Source: Variovorax dokdonensis
GTDB lineage: Bacteria > Pseudomonadota > Gammaproteobacteria > Burkholderiales > Burkholderiaceae_C
Reading direction: 5' to 3'
DNA: 64,000 nt
Assembly (NCBI RefSeq): GCF_030316895.1
Contig: NZ_JASZYV010000002.1
Coordinates: 1 to 64,000, forward strand
The translations under genes and the position numbers were made by a program. Within the stretch, counting starts at the first letter, position 1; each line of letters opens with the position of its first letter. Positions 58,288 through 64,000 of this stretch are shown in pieces. Under the pieces are notes generated by a model. It worked only from the letters and a program-made list of their open reading frames with translations, made no database searches and was not told the origin of the DNA.

Positions 58288-58374
58288 TGGAGGGGCTCGC
58301 TTGCGTGAAACGGAGGCAATGGCATGGTGATGGCCTGGATCAGTGAAGCCAACAATGCTAGGAAATAAGTATTA

Positions 58375-58995
58375 ATGACGTCAATCGCCCATCCTGGGGA
58401 GTCCGGCGATCTGATCGCAGGCATCGACTTTGGCGCTGACGCCTTCGAGGTGGCGCGGCAACTGATCGGCGTCACGCTGCTGATCGACGGCGTAGGTGGC
58501 CGCATCGTCGAAACCGAAGCCTATGACCGGGACGACCCGGCTTCGCATGCGTTCGTCGGGCCGACCTCCCGCAATGCGGCGATGTTCGGTCCGCCCGGCA
58601 GAGCCTATGTCTATCGCTCCTACGGCATTCACTGGTGCCTGAACTTCGTGTGTCGCGAAGAGGGCCATGGGGCGGGGGTGCTGATCCGGGCCGTCGAGCC
58701 GACGGCCGGATTGCCCGTCATGCGTCGCCGTCGCGGCCTGGCTGATCCTCGCCTGCTGTGCGCCGGGCCCGGGCGCGTGGGCGAGGCGCTGGGGGTGGAT
58801 GGCGGCTTCAACGGCAAGCGCCTGGATTCAGCGCCATTCGAACTGGTGGCCGCCGATCCTGCTGCGCCCCTGGAGTTGGTGGTCGGGCCGCGAATCGGCA
58901 TCAGCAAGGCGGCCGACCGGCCATGGCGCTTCGGCGAGGCGGGCTCGCGCTTCTGGAGCCGCCCATTTCCCTTGGCGCGGCGGCAGGGCAGCTAG
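58375..58995 (+). CDS. 3-methyladenine DNA glycosylase (AAG/MPG type)
   Basis: A 206-residue homologue of mammalian alkyladenine glycosylase, which excises 3-methyladenine and other alkylated bases. Motifs: VETEAYDRDDPASHAF with the catalytic Glu, TSRNAAMFGPPGRAYVYRSYGIH and LCAGPGRVGEALG. Unlike many homologues it has no long N-terminal extension. It is divergent from the cytochrome c gene. Confidence 0.92.
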   Translation: MTSIAHPGESGDLIAGIDFGADAFEVARQLIGVTLLIDGVGGRIVETEAYDRDDPASHAFVGPTSRNAAMFGPPGRAYVYRSYGIHWCLNFVCREEGHGAGVLIRAVEPTAGLPVMRRRRGLADPRLLCAGPGRVGEALGVDGGFNGKRLDSAPFELVAADPAAPLELVVGPRIGISKAADRPWRFGEAGSRFWSRPFPLARRQGS

Positions 58996-59023
58996 AACCG
59001 ACTATCAGCGACGACGCCTAAGC

Positions 59024-60286
59024 CTAGGCCCGTGACCTGAATGTGCTCGCGCCGTCGGCCGCCCGGGGTGGCCGCGGCAGCCAGGCAAATGCTGCCGCCC
59101 CGGCGCCGAGCAGGCCGGCGATGGTCAGCAGCACGGCGACAAAGGGATCGAGCCCATGCGCCTTCGCCAACGATGCGACCGCGCCGGTCAGCCACTGCAT
59201 CACCGCTACGCCCAGGAACATCGCCATGGTGAAAAGGGCCAGCGCGCGACCCGCCATCTCGGCCGGATAGGCCGCCTTGGTGTCGGCGTACTGCAGGACG
59301 ATGTAGCCCGACAACACGCCCACGACGAGCATGACGGCCACGTCGATCGTGGCGGTTGGCGCGAGCGCCATCAGCAGAAAGCCGGCAGCCACGCACAGCG
59401 TGAAGGCGACGATCCATCGCCTGCGGCTTGCCGGTCCCGGGTCGTAGCGCCCGAACAGAGGCGGCCCGACCAATCCGACGATGGACACGACAAGCGCGAT
59501 GTTGCCGCTTTCGACCAGCGAAAAGCCATGCCGCTCCACCAGCAGGGGCCCAAGCCAAAGTCCACGAAGCGAGATGAAGGCGGCGTACGTGACGGACGCC
59601 AACGCAAGGATGCCCAGCGTGTGCGGCAGGGCGAAGAGCGCGCCATAGCTCTTGAGCGCCGCCCACATCGAAGGTGCCGGCGCCAGGGTGATGGCCGGTT
59701 CCCGCACCTTCCAGGCCATCAACAACCAGGCGGCCAGCGAGCACAGCGCCAAAGCGACGAAGCCGGCCCGCCAGGAGGTGGTGTCCACCAGCCACGCCAG
59801 CGGCGTTCCGGTGAGCAGCATGCCCACCGAGCCCAAGCCCATCGTCAGGCCTGATACCGACGCAAACTGTTCTGGGGGAAAGTGACGGGCGATGAACACC
59901 GTGCACACCAGGAACGCCGGCGCGCATCCGATGCCGATCAGCACCTGGCCCATGACCAGAACTGGAAAGCTCTGAGCCATCGCCGACAGAACCGCCCCGG
60001 CGATGGCCAAGGGAAACGCCACCAGCACCGTGCGGCGCAGACCGTGGACGTCGATTCCCATGCCCATGAAGAACTGCAGGGCACCGAACGCGAAATGGAA
60101 AGCGCCCGCGAACAAGCCGAGTTGCTGGGCGGAGAGATGGAATTGCGCCTGCAGCGGCGGCGCCAGGATGGCGGCCACCGTGCGGAAGGATTGGCTCAGG
60201 GCGAAGGCGCTGCACAGCGCCAGCAACATCACCCAGGCGGGCGCGAAAGAGCGGGGAGCGTCGCCGGCGCGAACGGTGTTCTTCAC
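59024..60286 (-). CDS. MFS transporter
   Basis: A 420-residue major facilitator with 12 predicted hydrophobic segments. The start is a GTG at 60286. GMGIDVHGLRRT between segments 2 and 3 is the MFS loop motif. The substrate is unknown. It ends 28 bp from the convergent glycosylase gene. Confidence 0.88.
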   Translation of the reverse strand: MKNTVRAGDAPRSFAPAWVMLLALCSAFALSQSFRTVAAILAPPLQAQFHLSAQQLGLFAGAFHFAFGALQFFMGMGIDVHGLRRTVLVAFPLAIAGAVLSAMAQSFPVLVMGQVLIGIGCAPAFLVCTVFIARHFPPEQFASVSGLTMGLGSVGMLLTGTPLAWLVDTTSWRAGFVALALCSLAAWLLMAWKVREPAITLAPAPSMWAALKSYGALFALPHTLGILALASVTYAAFISLRGLWLGPLLVERHGFSLVESGNIALVVSIVGLVGPPLFGRYDPGPASRRRWIVAFTLCVAAGFLLMALAPTATIDVAVMLVVGVLSGYIVLQYADTKAAYPAEMAGRALALFTMAMFLGVAVMQWLTGAVASLAKAHGLDPFVAVLLTIAGLLGAGAAAFAWLPRPPRAADGASTFRSRA

Positions 60287-60318
60287 GCCTTCAGATGGCG
60301 GCGAGCGCCTGCCGTGGC

Positions 60319-60597
60319 TCAGCGACGGTTATGGCTGCCGCCGGATGAGGGGCCTGGGCCGGTGCCCGGGGCGCGACGCTCCAGGTGGCGGAAGGTGATG
60401 CGACCCTTGGTCAGGTCGTAAGGCGACAGTTCCAGCGACACCTTGTCGCCGGCCAGGATGCGGATGTGGTGCTTGCGCATCTTGCCGCCGCTGTAGGCAA
60501 TCAACTGGTGGCCGTTGTCCAGCGTCACGCGGTAGCGCGAGTCCGGCAGTACTTCGGTCACCGAACCGCTCATTTCGATCAGTTCTTCCTTTGGCAT
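60319..60597 (-). CDS. infA: Translation initiation factor IF-1 with C-terminal extension
   Basis: A 92-residue IF-1. The S1-like OB fold is complete ([42 protein letters not shown] quoted in part, [20 protein letters not shown]). An extra 20-residue Gly/Ser/Pro tail (from ERRAPG onward) is not part of the standard 72-residue factor. It is solitary, outside a ribosomal-protein operon, as is the second infA copy of many Burkholderiales. AAGGGA precedes the ATG at 60597. Confidence 0.93.
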   Translation of the reverse strand: MPKEELIEMSGSVTEVLPDSRYRVTLDNGHQLIAYSGGKMRKHHIRILAGDKVSLELSPYDLTKGRITFRHLERRAPGTGPGPSSGGSHNRR

Positions 60598-60995
60598 TCA
60601 ATCCCTTTGCAAAAATCCTCACCGCAGCCGAAACCAGGCGCGGGGCGCATGCGGATTGCCAGCATTTGGAGGTGGCGAACCGCCCGAACCCGAGTGAGTG
60701 TTCGAGGACACTGCGAGCAGGCCGTGCACCCAAAGGCAATTGCTTCAAGTGCGGACCGCGATCGAGCGAACCCTCAATAATAACCGATCAACACAAAGTT
60801 TGCCTCGTTGCCAGGTCGGGAACGACCCCGCGATCTTGGCTGAATCGTGTGACCGCTGCGTTGCTCAAATCACGAAATCAGGAGAGCTTCCCTAGGGTGC
60901 AAGGCACTTGCTTACAGCAAACGTCCACCGAAACGCGCCACAATCAAATTTGGATTGACCAACTGGCGCCTGCCACCTCAGGCGCCCCGCCAGGG
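60598..60995. other. Intergenic region upstream of the PuuD-like gene
   Basis: No credible separate gene. The plus-strand frame of the PuuD-like gene is open back to 60591, but its residues before 60996 show no family resemblance and overlap the infA start antisense. The region must hold the infA and PuuD-like promoters; no promoter was clear enough to call. Confidence 0.5.
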
Positions 60996-61883
60996 ATGAC
61001 TCAAAGCGTTGCCAGCCGTCTGAAGATCGGTTTGTCGGCCTGTTTCCAGCATGCCGACCCGTCGCGCTCGCTGTTCACCAACAAGACCTTGCAATACGTC
61101 GAGCAGTCGATCGCGCATTGGCTCATGTCAGCCGGCGCTCTGGTGGTCATGGTGCCGTGTCCGACCGGTGAGACAGCCCGCGGCGACACCAGCCTGGCGC
61201 ACTACGCGGAGTGGCTCGACGGCGTGGTCATGCATGGCGGCGCCGATGTTTGGCCGGGCACCTATGGCGAAGTGCCCTTGCGCGACGCCTGGATGGGCGA
61301 CCGGGTGCGCGACCTGTACGACCTGGCGGTGGTCGAAGCCTTCGAACAGGCCGGCAAACCGGTATTCGGCGTCTGCCGGGGGCTGCAACTGATCAACGTC
61401 GCCTTCGGCGGCACGCTGTACCAGGACATCGAAACCCAGCATCCCAACGCACTGCAGCACCGGGATCCGATCAGCTACGACCAGAATTTCCACGACATCG
61501 AAGTGGTCGAGGGAACGCGTCTGTCCAAGCTTTATCCGGGCGTAACGCACGCCCGGGTCAACAGCATCCACCACCAAGGCATCAAACACCTGGCGCCGGG
61601 ATTCGATGTGGAGGCCTGGAGCTATCCGGACCACGTGCCCGAAGCCATCAGGCGTCGGCCGGGCGAGGGCGGCCGCGGCTACATTGCGGCCACCCAGTGG
61701 CACCCGGAATTCCATCAGGGCAACGGCCCCGTCCACACGATGGACGACACGGCCATCCTGCATGACTTCCTGAATGCGTGTCTCATGGCGCGCAGCCAGC
61801 GCCGGCCGCATCCGCGCGGGCTGCCCGGCAAGGTGCGCGATCGCGCCTCGCGGCTGCTGCGGCAGGCGCTGTTGCGCCACTGA
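60996..61883 (+). CDS. Class I amidotransferase, gamma-glutamyl-GABA hydrolase-like (PuuD)
   Basis: A 295-residue peptidase C26 protein. The catalytic cysteine is in FGVCRGLQLINVAFGG, and the His and Glu are in ATQWHPEFH. MHGGADVWPGTYGE is typical of PuuD-type hydrolases. In E. coli PuuD releases GABA from gamma-glutamyl-GABA in putrescine breakdown; other members act on related gamma-glutamyl amides. The ATG at 60996 (MTQSVASRLKIGLS) begins the conserved domain. No other puu genes are nearby. Confidence 0.85.
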   Translation: MTQSVASRLKIGLSACFQHADPSRSLFTNKTLQYVEQSIAHWLMSAGALVVMVPCPTGETARGDTSLAHYAEWLDGVVMHGGADVWPGTYGEVPLRDAWMGDRVRDLYDLAVVEAFEQAGKPVFGVCRGLQLINVAFGGTLYQDIETQHPNALQHRDPISYDQNFHDIEVVEGTRLSKLYPGVTHARVNSIHHQGIKHLAPGFDVEAWSYPDHVPEAIRRRPGEGGRGYIAATQWHPEFHQGNGPVHTMDDTAILHDFLNACLMARSQRRPHPRGLPGKVRDRASRLLRQALLRH

Positions 61884-61901
61884 CGGCGCGCGCGAGCCGG
61901 C

Positions 61902-62870
61902 TCAGCCCACCAGTTCGCAGAACCGCTTCAAGTCAACGTTTCCGCCGCTGACGATCACCCCGATGCGTTTGCCGGCCCATTGCGGTGCCAGGCGGCGCGC
62001 CGCGGCGAACGCGAGGCAGCCGGTTGGCTCCACGATCATCTTCATGCGCTCGGCGAAGAAGCGCATGGCTTCCACCAGCTCGGCGTCGCTGGCCGTGTGG
62101 ATGTCGTCCACGTCGCGCCGGATGATGTCGAAGGTGTAGTCGCCCAGGTGCTGCGTTTGTGCGCCGTCGGCGATGGTGCGCGGCGTATCGATGTGCACGA
62201 TGCGGCCCTCGCGAAAGGAGCGCTGGCCGTCGTTGCCCGCTTCGGGCTCGACGCCGAAGATCTTGCAATCGGGTGCCAGCGCCCGCGCCGCCAGCGCACT
62301 GCCCGACAGGAGCCCACCGCCGCCCAGGCAGACGAAGAGGGCGTCCAGCGGTCCGCATTGCTCGATCAATTCCATCGCTGCCGTGCCCTGGCCAGCGATC
62401 ACGTGCGGATGGTCGTAGGGCGGGATGAGCGTCAGGCCGCGCTCCTGCGCGAGGCGCTTGCCGATGGCCTCGCGATCTTCGGTGTACCGGTCGTAGTGGA
62501 CCACCTCGGCGCCGTAGCCCTTGGTGGCTGCGACCTTGATCGCCGGCGCGTCGTTGGGCATCACGATGGTGGCCGGCATGCCCAGCAACTGGGCCGACAA
62601 CGCAATGGCTTGCGCGTGATTGCCCGACGAGAAGGCCACCACGCCGGCCTTTCGCTGCGCCGCGTCGAAGCACGACAGGGCGTTGAAGGCGCCGCGGAAC
62701 TTGAAGGCACCCATGCGCTGGAAGTTCTCGCACTTGAAGAAGAACCGAGCGCCGGTTTCGTCATCGAGCAGGCGCGAGGTCAGGCTGGGCGTGCGATGCG
62801 CATGGCCGTCGATGCGGCCGGCGGCGGCCACCACGTCAGCATAGGTGGGAGCGGGAAGCTTGGCAGTCAT
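61902..62870 (-). CDS. Threonine dehydratase / serine racemase-like PLP enzyme
   Basis: A 322-residue fold-type II PLP enzyme without the C-terminal ACT regulatory domain of IlvA. The PLP lysine is in GAFKFRGAFNAL, with SSGNHAQA and the glycine loop CLGGGGLLSG. Length and motifs fit catabolic threonine dehydratase, hydroxyaspartate dehydratase or serine racemase; these cannot be separated by eye. It ends next to the PuuD-like gene, convergent, and starts seven bases after the topB stop. Confidence 0.88.
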   Translation of the reverse strand: MTAKLPAPTYADVVAAAGRIDGHAHRTPSLTSRLLDDETGARFFFKCENFQRMGAFKFRGAFNALSCFDAAQRKAGVVAFSSGNHAQAIALSAQLLGMPATIVMPNDAPAIKVAATKGYGAEVVHYDRYTEDREAIGKRLAQERGLTLIPPYDHPHVIAGQGTAAMELIEQCGPLDALFVCLGGGGLLSGSALAARALAPDCKIFGVEPEAGNDGQRSFREGRIVHIDTPRTIADGAQTQHLGDYTFDIIRRDVDDIHTASDAELVEAMRFFAERMKMIVEPTGCLAFAAARRLAPQWAGKRIGVIVSGGNVDLKRFCELVG

Positions 62871-62877
62871 GGCGCGA

Positions 62878-64000
62878 TCATCCCAAGTGCTTGCCGACCA
62901 CACCGGCCAATTCAAACATGCTGACCTGATCCTTGCCGAACACGGGGCGGAGCTTGTCGTCGGCGTTGATCTTGCGCTTGTCGACCGCATCCTGCAGTCC
63001 GTTGGCCTTGATGTAGTCCCACAGCTTCTTGATCACTTCGGTGCGTGCGACGGGCTCGTTGCCGATCACGGCCGCCAAGGTCGCGTCGGGCTGCAATCTC
63101 GAGGCGGTACTCGTCTTGCGCGGCGCTTTCGCAGCCGCCGTCTTCTTCGCCGCAGGTGCCTTCTTGGCCGCCGGCGCTTTCTTCGCGGCGGCGGCAGGAC
63201 GTGCCGGAGCGCCCTTTCGCGGGGGGAACTTGGAGGCTCGCGGTTCGAACTCGAAGGTCACCTTGCCTTCTTCCGGGTTCCAGACGAGGAAAGCCTTGAA
63301 CGAACGTCGGGTGCGCATCGACACGAACTTGTCGAGCAAGTCGGTCTTTCCGGTGCTCAGCAACTTCTGCACCTGTTCGGTCGACACCGGTTGCGACAGC
63401 ACCACCTTGCCGGTCTTGAAGTCGCAGCTTGGAACGGGTTGTGCGGCCGTGGGGACCGACTTCTCGCACAGGTAGTTGCTGCCCCACTCGAAAACCTTGC
63501 CGCCGCACTTGGGGCAAGGCCCGAGCGCGGTCTGGCCGGCGAAGTCGACCATCTCGCCTGTCTCGGCCGGATCCTTCTCGTCGCCAAAGTCGAACTCCAG
63601 CTTGTAGTTGTGCGCTTCCTCGTCGAAGCGAAGGACGATCTCCGACACGAACGGCCAACCCGCCTTGGAGCGAAAGCCTTCCAGGGGGCCGATGTGCTTG
63701 TCGCGCAGCAGCGCTTCGGCCTCGGCCACCTCGAAGGTGCGCCCTGCCGGCGATTTGCCGAATGAGAAGCCGCATGGCTCCTGTCCGGCCTTGCCCGTGC
63801 AGGCGAAACGGCGATAGTTCTCGCGCACCACGCCGCCGCAATTGGGGCAGGGCGTTTGCAAGGTGGCGTAGTCGCCGGGCACGGAATCGCGGTCGTATTC
63901 CTTGGCCTTCTGGACGATGTGGCGCGTCATCTCGGCGATCTCGCGCATGAACTCATCGCGGCTGAGCTTGCCATGCTCCATCTGCGAAAGCTTGTATTCC
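62878..64000 (-). CDS. topB: DNA topoisomerase III C-terminal part with SWIB domain (runs off the window)
   Basis: Only the last 374 residues are in the window; the frame is open to the right edge (EYKLSQMEHGKLSRDEF). Visible parts: the end of the topoisomerase core, a zinc-ribbon-like CPNCGG...C module, a second CPKCGGKVFEWGSNYLC module, a Lys/Ala-rich linker (about 25 residues of AAAKKAPA type) and a SWIB/MDM2 domain (IKKLWDYIKANGLQD ... FGKDQVSMFEL). TopB enzymes decatenate DNA. The SWIB fusion is seen in beta-proteobacterial and chlamydial-type topoisomerases. Confidence 0.9.
   Translation of the reverse strand, partial: EYKLSQMEHGKLSRDEFMREIAEMTRHIVQKAKEYDRDSVPGDYATLQTPCPNCGGVVRENYRRFACTGKAGQEPCGFSFGKSPAGRTFEVAEAEALLRDKHIGPLEGFRSKAGWPFVSEIVLRFDEEAHNYKLEFDFGDEKDPAETGEMVDFAGQTALGPCPKCGGKVFEWGSNYLCEKSVPTAAQPVPSCDFKTGKVVLSQPVSTEQVQKLLSTGKTDLLDKFVSMRTRRSFKAFLVWNPEEGKVTFEFEPRASKFPPRKGAPARPAAAAKKAPAAKKAPAAKKTAAAKAPRKTSTASRLQPDATLAAVIGNEPVARTEVIKKLWDYIKANGLQDAVDKRKINADDKLRPVFGKDQVSMFELAGVVGKHLG

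Noticed and set aside
60591..60995. N-terminal extension of the PuuD-like frame
   Set aside because: No family similarity and overlaps the infA start antisense; the conserved domain starts after the ATG at 60996.

Overview
The window is a high-GC chromosomal segment of a betaproteobacterium, most likely Comamonadaceae (Variovorax/Ramlibacter type). This rests on the arrangement gyrB-dnaN-dnaA | oriC | rpmH-rnpA-yidD-yidC-mnmE, on the family resemblance of the proteins, and on a core of Burkholderiales housekeeping genes. Most of it is conserved backbone. The part that looks foreign is the left end (about 216-3400), where an AspT-type transporter is cut off and several small, lower-GC genes lie between gyrB and the break.

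Layout. 1-3423: transporter remnant and accessory genes on the minus strand (membrane protein, GNAT acetyltransferase, 85-aa unknown, frameshifted P-loop kinase), with a short GGCCGGATTC-type repeat near their borders. 3424-13402: replication origin region, with gyrB, dnaN and dnaA on the minus strand, two DnaA boxes, then rpmH, rnpA, yidD, yidC and mnmE on the plus strand. 13496-14828: a cyclic-nucleotide-binding protein and a zinc-ribbon membrane protein. 14871-19941: KefB-type antiporter, divergent from a translationally coupled kdsD-kdsC-lptC-SDR operon. 20080-22788: glycine-rich RRM protein with a long leader, and metX-metW behind a SAM-II riboswitch and a terminator hairpin. 22833-29229: YigZ, bactofilin, DUF72, an M20 peptidase with an alpha/beta hydrolase, an MFS transporter and YidB. 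29386-36102: rsmE, an AmgK-like kinase divergent from lptD-surA-rsmA. 36208-37328: barnase-type secreted RNase, barstar, and a structured tail. 37521-39884: malic enzyme MaeB.

40093-46133 holds the most intriguing cluster: SPFH/SHOCT protein, zinc-ribbon DUF4178 protein, DUF350 membrane protein, a membrane-embedded spermidine-synthase-like enzyme and a Tat-exported FAD amine-oxidase-like lipoprotein, all on the plus strand and tightly spaced. An S-adenosylmethionine decarboxylase (speD), which would supply the aminopropyl donor, lies about 4 kb further on. The rest is pepP, a surface lipoprotein, murU, speD, tkt-gapA, an ABM monooxygenase, a pirin-amidase pair, an FKBP isomerase, a dihaem cytochrome c, a 3-methyladenine glycosylase, an MFS transporter, a second-type infA, a PuuD-like amidotransferase, a threonine-dehydratase-like enzyme, and topB with a C-terminal SWIB domain running off the right edge.

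Functional links. The lptC, lptD, surA, kdsD and kdsC genes serve the outer membrane; amgK and murU are the two enzymes of the anabolic MurNAc recycling route but are separated by about 18 kb; metX-metW and speD are connected through S-adenosylmethionine. No tRNA, rRNA, CRISPR array or intact insertion sequence was seen.
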